DNA of 38,099 bases from Bacteroidales bacterium. GTDB lineage: Bacteria > Bacteroidota > Bacteroidia > Bacteroidales > Lentimicrobiaceae. The DNA is taken from positions 1 through 38,099 of the forward strand of contig JALHHH010000055.1 of assembly GCA_022837485.1 (NCBI GenBank), read 5' to 3'. The stretch's first letter is position 1, and each line of letters begins with the position of its first letter. Under the pieces are notes generated by a model. That model did not search any database. It had not been told where the DNA came from and saw only the letters and a list, made by a program, of their open reading frames with translations. Positions 1-7,347 of this stretch are shown here, piece after piece. The position numbers and the translations under genes were made by a program.

Positions 1-92
1 ATGGTGTTTGAACCGCCGTATACGCGACCCGTACGTACGGTGGTGTGAGAGGCGCACCGGTGGGCTTATGGCTCACCGGCCGTCTACTCGAT
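1..92 (+). mobile_element. Group II intron, 3' end (domains V and VI)
   Basis: This is the tail of a self-splicing group II intron; its reverse-transcriptase gene and 5' end lie outside the window. Domain V folds exactly as expected: 12-20 pairs with 36-44, 21-24 pairs with 30-33 around a five-base loop, and the two-base CG bulge is at 34-35. The three bases before CGUA are CGC, the triad usual for bacterial IIC introns, rather than AGC. Domain VI is the hairpin from about 56 to 80, followed by CTACTCGAT with a candidate branch-point A. The 3' splice site is therefore placed at about 92. The intron lies about 20 bases past the stop codon of the endonuclease gene on the other strand. The structure is seen directly; the IIC class is inferred. 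Confidence 0.88.
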
Positions 93-112
93 TGGCGGTA
101 TGTGGCTTTTAA

Positions 113-745
113 TCAGGCTTTAAGTCGGATAATTTCTTGCTTTATTTCATCAATTACTTCTTTGTTTTGGATTTCCTTTTTCTCACCAATCTTAGCTGAA
201 AACAAATAAAATACTTTACCACCAAAAACTTCAGTGAATTTTTTATGCGTTTCCGCTTGCAAACCGTATTCTTTAAAAATCTCTGGCAATTGTATTCCGC
301 TATTTACAGGCTTTATTTGAAGTCCAATAAACTTCTCACCAATTTGAATAAAAAAATCAACATTAAATAGCCTATCCCACTCGTCAGGTGCTGGCTGAAT
401 AGGGATTTCCAATATTTTTTGTAACTGTCCGTAAATGGTTTGTATTTCCGTCATATATCCGTCAAATGTCCTATCAATTACAAGTTGTATCATATAATCA
501 ATACAGTCTTGCTCAGTCAAATCAGCTACTTCTGACTGAATTACTTCTGTTATTTTTACATACAGTTTTTTTCCTAAATCTTCGATATGTTCTTTAGGTT
601 TAACATTTGTGAAATAATATTCACGCCATTCTTCAAGTGTTTTAGGAGAACATTTTCTTATTGATTCAGAAGTTGGTCCAACATTTCTTTTGAAGTTCAG
701 TTGGAAGCGATTCATCGCACTATTTAAAATCCATTCTTTTGCCAT
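113..745 (-). CDS. MjaI-family type II restriction endonuclease
   Basis: A 210-residue protein that I recognise as an MjaI-family endonuclease; the archetype cuts CTAG. The likely nuclease core is VDFFIQIGEKFIGLQIKP, giving a PD-(D/E)xK-like pattern with D130, Q143 and K145. A longer frame runs up to 802, but the ATG at 745 is preferred. It gives the family-like N terminus MAKEWILNSAMNRF, and its A is shared with the upstream gene's TAA in a TAATG overlap. That implies translation coupled to the upstream gene, which makes nuclease synthesis follow methylase synthesis. Base composition is A+T-rich like its two partners and unlike the chromosome to the right, pointing to transfer. Family assignment is from recall of sequence character; CTAG specificity is inferred from the family only. 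Confidence 0.82.
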   Translation of the reverse strand: MAKEWILNSAMNRFQLNFKRNVGPTSESIRKCSPKTLEEWREYYFTNVKPKEHIEDLGKKLYVKITEVIQSEVADLTEQDCIDYMIQLVIDRTFDGYMTEIQTIYGQLQKILEIPIQPAPDEWDRLFNVDFFIQIGEKFIGLQIKPVNSGIQLPEIFKEYGLQAETHKKFTEVFGGKVFYLFSAKIGEKKEIQNKEVIDEIKQEIIRLKA

Positions 746-1110
746 TATGTTATAATTAAAGGTTGTTTTGTCGTTCGCACATTCGCCACATTGCCATTCC
801 AACTATTTATTAAAGCTGTCCTTCTCTGATTATCACTTCTTGTTCTGTTTTCTAAACTGTTAAGATAGTTTTCTAATTCATTGACATTGGAAATTATGAA
901 GAAACCGGCTGGTCTGCCTGTCGCTGCTCCAATTAAATCACCATCAACTTCAATACATTCTTTTATAAGCCCACGTAACTGAACTTGATTTCCACCTGTT
1001 GGGTAACCTAATATTTGAGCCAACCTTCTTGCTCCAATGGCGTTTGCTCTACCAATACCTAAAGAATTAAGTAAAGATTGTCTTTCTTGCGGTGTATAGT
1101 TTACAGGCAT
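745..1110 (-). CDS. Small winged-helix-like protein within the R-M operon
   Basis: A 121-residue basic protein whose family I do not recognise with certainty. Residues about 8-80 resemble a winged-helix DNA-binding fold: helices around RQSLLNSLGIG and ARRLAQILGY, a GGNQVQLRGLIKECIE recognition-helix-like segment, then a GRPAGFFIIS wing. The tail is Asn/Arg-rich. It sits between methylase and nuclease genes and overlaps both by a single base (TAATG at 1108-1112 and 743-747), so it is surely part of the operon. Possible roles are a control protein that delays nuclease expression, or a DNA-recognition accessory for the nuclease or methylase. It does not look like the usual HTH_3 C protein, so its role is open. 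Confidence 0.7.
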   Translation of the reverse strand: MPVNYTPQERQSLLNSLGIGRANAIGARRLAQILGYPTGGNQVQLRGLIKECIEVDGDLIGAATGRPAGFFIISNVNELENYLNSLENRTRSDNQRRTALINSWNGNVANVRTTKQPLIIT

Positions 1111-2399
1111 TATTTTAATGAGGTTAAGTTTAAAAATTTGTCCTTGTATTTAAAATCAAAATCGCTGTCTACTTGTACTAACCCGTTTTTAACTAAATGA
1201 GCATTTATAAAAGTCTTGTTTTCCAAATACAAATAACAAAGTAGATTATTCTGATTATCATACTTCACATTATCATACTTCAGAAATACTCTTTTACCTT
1301 TGGTTTTCTCAATTAGAAATGAAGTTGCTTTACCATTTGCATTTGGGTCTTCCTTGATACCAATAAGTTTTATAGTTAAGTCATTGTTGAGTTTAATTAA
1401 TTCAGGACTAATGACTTCTTTAACTGTAAAAAGTTCTTCACGTTGGGTTGAACTATCTTTATCTATTTTAGAGCCGAACTGCAATTTCTTTACATCAATT
1501 TTCTTGTCTAAAGTGTGAGGGTCTTTGAAGATGTAAGGTAATTTTTTGATTTCATTTTCAAAATCAAGTGTAGATTTGTTTTGCGTTACAAACTCATAAG
1601 TTGTTCCATCCAAGTCCCTTTGTTGAATATTTAATTTTTCTTTTATGAAAGGGATAAATTCAGGATTTATTTCAAAACCAACAGAATTCCTGTCTATGTT
1701 TTTTGCTGCTAATGCTGTCGTACCACTACCTAAAAATGGGTCAAGTATTGTTTCTCCGACAAATGAAAACATTTTAATCAGTCGGCTTGGTAATTCTTCC
1801 GGAAACATTGCGATATGCCCATTTTGTCTTGCCCCTGCGAAATTCCAATGTCCAGCAAAATTAGTGTTCCATTCTTCTGCAGTCATTTTAGAAAGTTCTT
1901 TCTGTTCTTTTGTCGGCTTTGGTGCATCACCGAGTTTCTTAAAAACAAGAATAAATTCATAGTCAAGTTTCAAAATGCCGTTTCTCGGATATGGATATGA
2001 ACCCATTTGAACGCCACCGCCAGTTGTGTTTGAAGTCGTAACCTTTTGCCAAATGATAGCTCCCATATAGTCAAACCCTACATTTTCGCAAAACTTAATG
2101 ATTTCTTCACGAATAGGAATGACTTTATAACGTCCATAATAAACGGCTCTTGCAAATTGGTCACCAATATTTACACACAATCTACATCCATTGTGAAGAG
2201 TGCGGTAGCACTCTTTCCAGACTAAATTTAGGTTGTTAATGTAATTTTCATAACTGTCGTGGAAGCCAATTTGATTGTCGGTTCCGTAGTCTTTAAGTTG
2301 CCAGTATGGAGGCGAGGTAATTGCCAAATGCACCGAATTGTCAGGCAATTCTGTCATTTGTCTACTGTCCCCATTTATTATTTTATGATGTGTATTCAT
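1110..2399 (-). CDS. Type II DNA methyltransferase (N4-cytosine type) with SNase-like C-terminal domain
   Basis: A 429-residue AdoMet-dependent DNA methyltransferase. Motif IV is SPPYW at residues 29-33, typical of N4-cytosine enzymes. The AdoMet-binding motif DPFLGSGTT is at 220-228, giving the IV-before-I order of the beta class. The catalytic part ends near residue 260. Residues about 325-425 look like a staphylococcal-nuclease-like domain (IKLIGIKEDP near 343, then a long helix, then NNLLCYLYLENKTFINAHLV). The nuclease catalytic positions appear replaced: Lys for Arg35, Lys for Asp40, and no Arg87 equivalent. It is therefore probably a binding domain and not a nuclease. It is first in a three-gene operon and would protect the host from the downstream endonuclease. 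Its stop overlaps the next start (TAATG). Confidence 0.88.
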   Translation of the reverse strand: MNTHHKIINGDSRQMTELPDNSVHLAITSPPYWQLKDYGTDNQIGFHDSYENYINNLNLVWKECYRTLHNGCRLCVNIGDQFARAVYYGRYKVIPIREEIIKFCENVGFDYMGAIIWQKVTTSNTTGGGVQMGSYPYPRNGILKLDYEFILVFKKLGDAPKPTKEQKELSKMTAEEWNTNFAGHWNFAGARQNGHIAMFPEELPSRLIKMFSFVGETILDPFLGSGTTALAAKNIDRNSVGFEINPEFIPFIKEKLNIQQRDLDGTTYEFVTQNKSTLDFENEIKKLPYIFKDPHTLDKKIDVKKLQFGSKIDKDSSTQREELFTVKEVISPELIKLNNDLTIKLIGIKEDPNANGKATSFLIEKTKGKRVFLKYDNVKYDNQNNLLCYLYLENKTFINAHLVKNGLVQVDSDFDFKYKDKFLNLTSLK

Positions 2400-2416
2400 T
2401 CCAATTTCAATTTATG

Positions 2417-2424
2417 CAAAATTA
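2417..2424 (-). promoter_or_regulatory. Candidate -7 element of the R-M operon
   Basis: On the minus strand this reads TAATTTTG, a full match to the Bacteroidetes -7 consensus TAnnTTTG, and it lies 17 bases upstream of the methyltransferase ATG. No convincing -33 TTTG is seen at the right distance, so confidence is moderate. Confidence 0.42.
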
Positions 2425-2473
2425 CTCAAATTATCCGACTTTTCATCAGATTTTCAATGTCTCGGTGGTCTTT

Positions 2474-2516
2474 CTGCCATTACCGCCAACGTTTGAGGCT
2501 AAGCGTTGGCGGGCAG
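2474..2516. repeat. Palindromic CCGCCAACG element bounding the R-M operon
   Basis: CCGCCAACG (2483-2491) and CGTTGGCGG (2504-2512) form a perfect 9-bp inverted repeat around a 12-base loop. CTGCC and GGCAG just outside (2474-2478 and 2512-2516) add further symmetry. On the minus strand the sequence between the nuclease stop and the intron end (93-112) contains GCCACATACCGCCA, which resembles GCCATTACCGCCA here. It may be one boundary of a mobile cassette, or a hairpin terminator-like element. Confidence 0.6.
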
Positions 2517-2610
2517 TTTTGAATTCACATCTTTCCGGCCAGCACAATTTCCAATAAATGTACAATCTTTCTCCTTACAACCATGAGCCCGATAGCGTTT
2601 TAGCCTTTGT

Positions 2611-2639
2611 GTGTGCCCTGCATGAGCTGCAGCGCACAC
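2611..2639. repeat. Strong hairpin between R-M operon and IS
   Basis: GTGTGC (2611-2616) pairs with GCACAC (2634-2639) and CTGCA (2618-2622) with TGCAG (2628-2632), separated by one C-C mismatch, around a five-base loop. No T-run follows, so it is not a classical terminator. Function unknown. Confidence 0.5.
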
Positions 2640-2670
2640 TTGTTGTACGCTCTGGAAAAAGGTTAAAAAT

Positions 2671-2688
2671 CACTGTTGTCCGGTAAAA
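2671..2688. repeat. IS left terminal inverted repeat
   Basis: CACTGTTGTCCGGTAAAA is the exact reverse complement of 4066-4083. Confidence 0.92.
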
Positions 2689-2792
2689 TTACAAAAATCA
2701 AGCTTTGATTATGTAATAAGTTGATAATCAATTACAATAATTTCCAATTTTCCCAACTTTTATAAGTAAAACTTTTATAAGTAAGCCCCTTT

Positions 2793-3992
2793 TTAAAACA
2801 AGGCTAACTGCTCTTTATTTATGAATGCCTTCTGCCAGTCTTTGTCAGGATTCTCCAGAAAACTGATTAGATGGATGTAGTTAAACAGATGAATCTTGCA
2901 AAAACCAACCAGATTTGAGAATGCCCAGCTTCTTTTGAGGCTTTTTTGCACAACTGTCATCAGAAGATTTGCAATTAAAGCGCAATATATTTGAATCTTA
3001 ATCGCATTCTCGTTGTCCCCAACAAAGTATTTTAAAGGAAAATTTTGCTTTAATTGCTTGAAAAGCAACTCTATTTGCCATCGAAGTTTATAAATGGCAG
3101 CAACCAAGTCCGCCCGCATTTCAAACAAGTTGGTAAGAAATTCAAATTCTCGTTTAAGAATCCTGTCATAGAATCGGATTTTTCTCAGCTTAAGTTTATT
3201 TTGACCACTATCATCCTTAACAGTGATGGTTATGATTTCATCTTGCCTTACCCCTGAATGAATGTCTTCATCAATGGGTTGTTTTTCAACAGATTCAAAT
3301 ACAGCATTATCTTTTATGCGGGTAACGAAACCAGTCTGGTGGTTGCAAAACTTCCGGAATGTTTTATAATCGTTGTAGCCTTTGTCAAACACGTAGATCG
3401 TATTGGAATCCAGCATTAATTTGTCAAGTAAAACATGGTCGTGGGTGGTGGCAGGTGTGAACCATACCATCTTTGGAACCGCTTCATCAACGTTCATGAT
3501 TGTATGAACTTTGATCCCTCCCTTTCTCTTGCCGTTTTGTGGTTTTCGGCCAACACATTTCAATATATCCTGAAACAGACTGATTGTTGAGCTGTCAAAT
3601 ATCTCTATCTGTTTCTTAATAACATCTTTAATCCGGCTGTCCGAGATAAAATGACCATGCTTGAGCAGCAATTGATTGTAAATGTACCCGAATACTTCTG
3701 ATGAACGTAACTGATTTGCATCTGCCAATGTGCTACGCCTGGGAATGTGATCTAGCTGGAAATGCCTGGTCTTACCTGATAATCCAAGCATTGCACCAGA
3801 CACCTCCCGTAATGAGTTACACTTGGCAAAAGCACAAAACAGCATACTTATCAAGTGGTCTTTTGTTTTGAACTTCTTTACATACCGGTCAGAACTGTAA
3901 TGATTGACTGCCTTTGAAATTATTGAGCCATCAATTAATGAAATCAGCTGTCCGAAAACCGAGGTACCGAAAAAATGTGTACTTTTATCCAT
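2793..3992 (-). CDS. IS4-family transposase
   Basis: A 399-residue DDE transposase that cuts and joins the IS ends. The first ~75 residues match the DUF4372 N-terminal DNA-binding domain found in one IS4 subgroup. The catalytic core follows, with the first Asp at D133 (IFDSSTISL), the second at D203 (IYVFDKGYND), and the Glu at E308 inside YKLRWQIELLFKQLK, the IS4 signature region. The frame is uninterrupted and of normal length, so the element may still be active. The start ATG at 3992 is the only sensible one, 74 bases inside the right inverted repeat. Family and residues are seen in the sequence; activity is inferred. Confidence 0.93.
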   Translation of the reverse strand: MDKSTHFFGTSVFGQLISLIDGSIISKAVNHYSSDRYVKKFKTKDHLISMLFCAFAKCNSLREVSGAMLGLSGKTRHFQLDHIPRRSTLADANQLRSSEVFGYIYNQLLLKHGHFISDSRIKDVIKKQIEIFDSSTISLFQDILKCVGRKPQNGKRKGGIKVHTIMNVDEAVPKMVWFTPATTHDHVLLDKLMLDSNTIYVFDKGYNDYKTFRKFCNHQTGFVTRIKDNAVFESVEKQPIDEDIHSGVRQDEIITITVKDDSGQNKLKLRKIRFYDRILKREFEFLTNLFEMRADLVAAIYKLRWQIELLFKQLKQNFPLKYFVGDNENAIKIQIYCALIANLLMTVVQKSLKRSWAFSNLVGFCKIHLFNYIHLISFLENPDKDWQKAFINKEQLALF

Positions 3993-4065
3993 GTAGTATT
4001 AAGTTTGGCGACTCAAAACTACATGAAGAGTTGGTTAGTTTTATTAAAACTTGCTAACTCTTCAT

Positions 4066-4083
4066 TTTTACCGGACAACAGTG
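4066..4083. repeat. IS right terminal inverted repeat
   Basis: TTTTACCGGACAACAGTG is the exact reverse complement of 2671-2688. Confidence 0.92.
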
Positions 4084-4211
4084 ATATTTTTACTTTCAAA
4101 TGAATCTTTTTATATCTTTCGCCATTTTCCGTGCAATACAGAAAGTAAATTTTTATTACTAACCAACGGGAATTCCCCGAACGACTTAAGTTGTACTTAC
4201 ATCTGAAAAAA

Positions 4212-6131
4212 ATGAGACGCCCCGTTTTTGCGCCCCTGAATTATTGTGTAATAATTTTTATTTTTCTTGTTCAAACTGCTTGTCAAAAACATGGGGGAAT
4301 CGTTCCCGGCGAGAAACCGAAGGTTGCAACAGACATACGTTCCGGTTTTTCAATTGACAGTTTATTGTCGCTTTATGAGTCACTCTTGGCCGATTCGCTG
4401 TATTCAAAATCTCTGGGGAAGGCGGAGTCTCAGTATTTACAAGCCTCTTTTTACCACCGGCGATTCTCACACGACTCCGCACTTTTCTGGTACAACAAAG
4501 CGAAAGAAGAAGCCTGGAAGGCAAACGATACGGCATTGGTTTCCAAATGCAACTTGTTATGCGGTCAAATTCTGGCCGTACAGGGCTTGTTACCCGAATC
4601 CTATGCCATTCTGAAAGAAGGCCTGAGACTAGCACGGCAGATTCAGTCGAAGGATCTCGAAAACTGGCATAAAGTCAGCCTCGGCGCACTCAAATCCCAG
4701 ATGGGCGATATTCAGGGAGGTCTTTTAATGCTTACCGAGAGCGCACAGTACTTCGAAAACATGGAACTACGCGGCGAACAGGGTAAAGCCTTGTGGAATA
4801 TTGCGAAGGTAATGATGCTTAACGGCGATACCGAATGCGCATTGGAATACTACCGGAAAGCCTTTGATCTGCTTGAACGATATGGCAGTCTGAGAGAGAA
4901 AGCGGCGATAACCCTCAACCTCGGTATCTCTTATCTGGAAAACAGCATATACGATTCAGCCGGGATGCTGCTAAATTCAGCCATGGCACTTTCAGCAAGA
5001 CTAAACGACAGTCTTTTGTATTACACGGTATGCTACAACCAGGGTTTATTGTTCAATAAAATGCAGGAGTATCGAAAATCCGAACCCATCCTGCTCCGGG
5101 TAAAGGATTTCATGACATTAGCTTCTCGCCCTGAAGGAGTTTTTATGGCCACCTCTGCCCTTGCAGAGATTTATCGTGAAACGAAACGATACGGTCATTC
5201 GCATAAAGCCTGCACCGAAGCAATCGACGGGTTCAGGCAAAACGGTATGGGTAAAGAACTATTGCATGGACTCGAACAGCTTCATTTACTGCTTGCCACA
5301 CAAGGGCTTTACCATAAGGCTTATGAGGTAATTTCAGAGCTGGATCACGCGCGCGACAGCGTTTATACTCTGCAGAACCAGTTGACCATGACCTATATGC
5401 GTGCATTGCATGAAACCAGGATTAAAGAACTGAACATCATTAACATAGCTAAAGCCCTGGATGCTGAAAGAAAAAACGGGAAAATACGGAAAATCGTACT
5501 GATTATTACTGCAACCGCACTGATCGTGGTCCTGCTTTTAACTTTAACGCTTTATTATCTCTACCGTCAGCGTTCGGAGGCATTTCACGCTTTACAAAAG
5601 ATATTCGGAACCAGGGAAATAAGCGATTCATTATCCGTTAGCCCGGAGAATCCGGCAAGCAACATACTGGAAGATCCCGCACCAACCTACAGGAAAACAT
5701 CAAATCAACAGGAAATCGACGACATTTATACAGAGCAAATACAAAAACTCAAAAAATATCTGATCGAAGAGAAGGCCTATCTGCAAAGAGACCTTACACC
5801 CGAACTCATTGCACAGAACACCGGAATCAACCGCCGGCAATTACCGTCGTTGATAAGAACTGCTTATAATAAGGATTATACCTTCTTAATCAGTGGGCTC
5901 AGGGTCCATCATGCCATACAAATGATGCACGACCCTAAGACAAAGTTTTACAAAATAGATTATATATGGTCACAATCCGGATTTTATAACCGATCCACAT
6001 TTTACAAGGCCTTTTCAAAACATACAAATATGACGCCTGCTTTGTTTATGAAAGTTTTGTCGAAAAAAGAAGATCACCTTCCGTGGATAGAGCGCATCAA
6101 GTTTCCGTTTTTACAGAACAACGAATTATAA
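4212..6131 (+). CDS. Membrane-spanning TPR / AraC-type hybrid transcriptional regulator
   Basis: A protein of about 639 residues. The N terminus is a signal or anchor segment (NYCVIIFIFLVQTAC, a weak lipobox-like end). Residues ~40-400 are helical tetratricopeptide-like repeats (for example ALEYYRKAFDLLERYG). One clear transmembrane helix lies near 426-450, then a charged linker, and an AraC-type helix-turn-helix domain near 526-620 (second HTH around IDYIWSQSGFYNRSTFYKAF). It should sense something outside the cytoplasm or in the envelope and regulate DNA directly. The frame extends to a TTG at 4191, but the ATG at 4212 is preferred because it gives a compact basic n-region. It is co-directional with the RND pump genes, 127 bases upstream, so it may control them; that is inference. 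Confidence 0.85.
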   Translation: MRRPVFAPLNYCVIIFIFLVQTACQKHGGIVPGEKPKVATDIRSGFSIDSLLSLYESLLADSLYSKSLGKAESQYLQASFYHRRFSHDSALFWYNKAKEEAWKANDTALVSKCNLLCGQILAVQGLLPESYAILKEGLRLARQIQSKDLENWHKVSLGALKSQMGDIQGGLLMLTESAQYFENMELRGEQGKALWNIAKVMMLNGDTECALEYYRKAFDLLERYGSLREKAAITLNLGISYLENSIYDSAGMLLNSAMALSARLNDSLLYYTVCYNQGLLFNKMQEYRKSEPILLRVKDFMTLASRPEGVFMATSALAEIYRETKRYGHSHKACTEAIDGFRQNGMGKELLHGLEQLHLLLATQGLYHKAYEVISELDHARDSVYTLQNQLTMTYMRALHETRIKELNIINIAKALDAERKNGKIRKIVLIITATALIVVLLLTLTLYYLYRQRSEAFHALQKIFGTREISDSLSVSPENPASNILEDPAPTYRKTSNQQEIDDIYTEQIQKLKKYLIEEKAYLQRDLTPELIAQNTGINRRQLPSLIRTAYNKDYTFLISGLRVHHAIQMMHDPKTKFYKIDYIWSQSGFYNRSTFYKAFSKHTNMTPALFMKVLSKKEDHLPWIERIKFPFLQNNEL

Positions 6132-6235
6132 ACCAGATCTCTAAAGCGATAAACAATAGTCCGGCGGATTTACACTTCAGCCGCAATTTTCAGCAATTCA
6201 GTCAGATTGATCGACCGGAGCCGCGGGCAGGGTTT

Positions 6236-6243
6236 TACTTTTG
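6236..6243 (+). promoter_or_regulatory. Candidate -7 element upstream of the RND operon
   Basis: TACTTTTG is an exact match to TAnnTTTG. Transcription would begin near 6250, which favours the ATG at 6280 over that at 6259 for the adaptor gene. No TTTG at the ideal -33 distance was found (nearest TTG at 6207-6209 is too far). Confidence 0.5.
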
Positions 6244-6279
6244 CAGAACGCACATTGAATGACCTTAACCTATAGCCTT

Positions 6280-7347
6280 ATGAGATCAATCGAACGTATT
6301 GTGTTGGTTCTGCTTGTCACGGGTCTGCTTGCCGGCTGCAACAGCAATCCTGGAAAACAGGAAATTATCAGGAAAGTAAAAGTAGAGCAGGCGGGCCTGG
6401 CTGATTCACTGGAGAAAAAAAGTTTCCCCGGGATTTTGCGGGAGGCGGGCGAAATAAATATGGCTTTCCGGGTTGCCGGCTCTATTGCCCATATAGCGGT
6501 AAAAGAAGGCGACTATGTGAATGCCGGGCAGCTGATTGCCCGCATGGATACGCGCGATTACGAAGTCCAGGTACAAGCCGCACAGGCACAATACGATCAG
6601 GTGAAAGCCGATGCCCAACGCGTTACCGAACTTCACAACCGGGGAAGCATTTCCCTAAGCGATTACGACAAGGCCGTAACCGGGGAGCGTATGGCTGCCG
6701 CACAGCTGAAGCATGCAAAAGATCAGCTCAGCGATACCCGCCTGCCGGCTCCCGTCGACGGGTATATCCAGAAAGTGAATTTCCGTGAAAACGAACTGAT
6801 TGATGCAGGCATGCCTGTTGCCACCCTGCTCGATCTTAGCTCCTATCAGATTGAAATTAACATCCCTGTTTCGCTTTATCTTAAGCGCGACGACATAGTC
6901 TCCTATACCGGAATTCAGCCCTTCCTGCCAGACCAGAAGTTTAATCTCAGACTGCTGAATTACAGCAAAAAAGCCAACCAGAATCAACTCTACAGTCTCC
7001 GCCTTGGACTCAGTCCGGATTCACGGACAAAACTGGCTCCCGGAATGGACATCCAGGTAGAAATCAGTTACAGCAATCCGACCGGATTACAAACCTGCAT
7101 TTCGCTTGATGCATTGTTTCACCGGGATGGCAAAACGTATGTCTGGATCTACGAACCACAGACACAAATGGTATCGGGCAGGACAGTTACAACGGGGAGC
7201 CTTACCGGCGACGGACGAATACGGATAACCGAAGGGCTGGAGCCGGGCGAATACGTTGTTGTTGCCGGAGTAAGTCTGCTTAATGAAGGCCAAAAAGTCA
7301 TGCCCCTTGAACCTGCCTCAAAATCCAATACCGGAGGATTGCTATGA
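6280..7347 (+). CDS. RND efflux periplasmic adaptor (membrane fusion) lipoprotein
   Basis: About 355 residues. The signal peptide ends in the lipobox LLAGC, so the protein is lipid-anchored and bridges the inner-membrane pump and the outer-membrane channel. The order is that of an HlyD/AcrA-type adaptor: lipoyl half-motif (VAGSIAHIAVKEGDYVNAGQ), alpha-helical hairpin (AAQAQYDQVKADAQRV onward), second lipoyl half (RLPAPVDGYIQKVNFRENE), beta-barrel, then a membrane-proximal domain. A second possible start at 6259 adds seven residues; 6280 is preferred because of the promoter position. The last codon overlaps the permease start by four bases (ATGA), showing translational coupling. The substrate cannot be told from sequence. 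Confidence 0.93.
   Translation: MRSIERIVLVLLVTGLLAGCNSNPGKQEIIRKVKVEQAGLADSLEKKSFPGILREAGEINMAFRVAGSIAHIAVKEGDYVNAGQLIARMDTRDYEVQVQAAQAQYDQVKADAQRVTELHNRGSISLSDYDKAVTGERMAAAQLKHAKDQLSDTRLPAPVDGYIQKVNFRENELIDAGMPVATLLDLSSYQIEINIPVSLYLKRDDIVSYTGIQPFLPDQKFNLRLLNYSKKANQNQLYSLRLGLSPDSRTKLAPGMDIQVEISYSNPTGLQTCISLDALFHRDGKTYVWIYEPQTQMVSGRTVTTGSLTGDGRIRITEGLEPGEYVVVAGVSLLNEGQKVMPLEPASKSNTGGLL

Larger units (their letters stand above)
2671..4083 (-). mobile_element. IS4-family insertion sequence, apparently complete
   Basis: A 1413-bp element carrying one transposase gene and ending in perfect 18-bp inverted repeats. Two flanking bases (AT on each side) would extend the match to 20 bp, 2669-4085. I could not find a clear longer target-site duplication: the flanks GGTTAAAAAT and ATATTTTTAC do not repeat directly. 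The element separates the R-M operon from the efflux region. Confidence 0.9.

Noticed and set aside
2474..2516. Classical integron attC site
   Set aside because: The palindrome does not contain the RYYYAAC and GTTRRRY core pair, so it is reported only as attC-like in position and not as attC.
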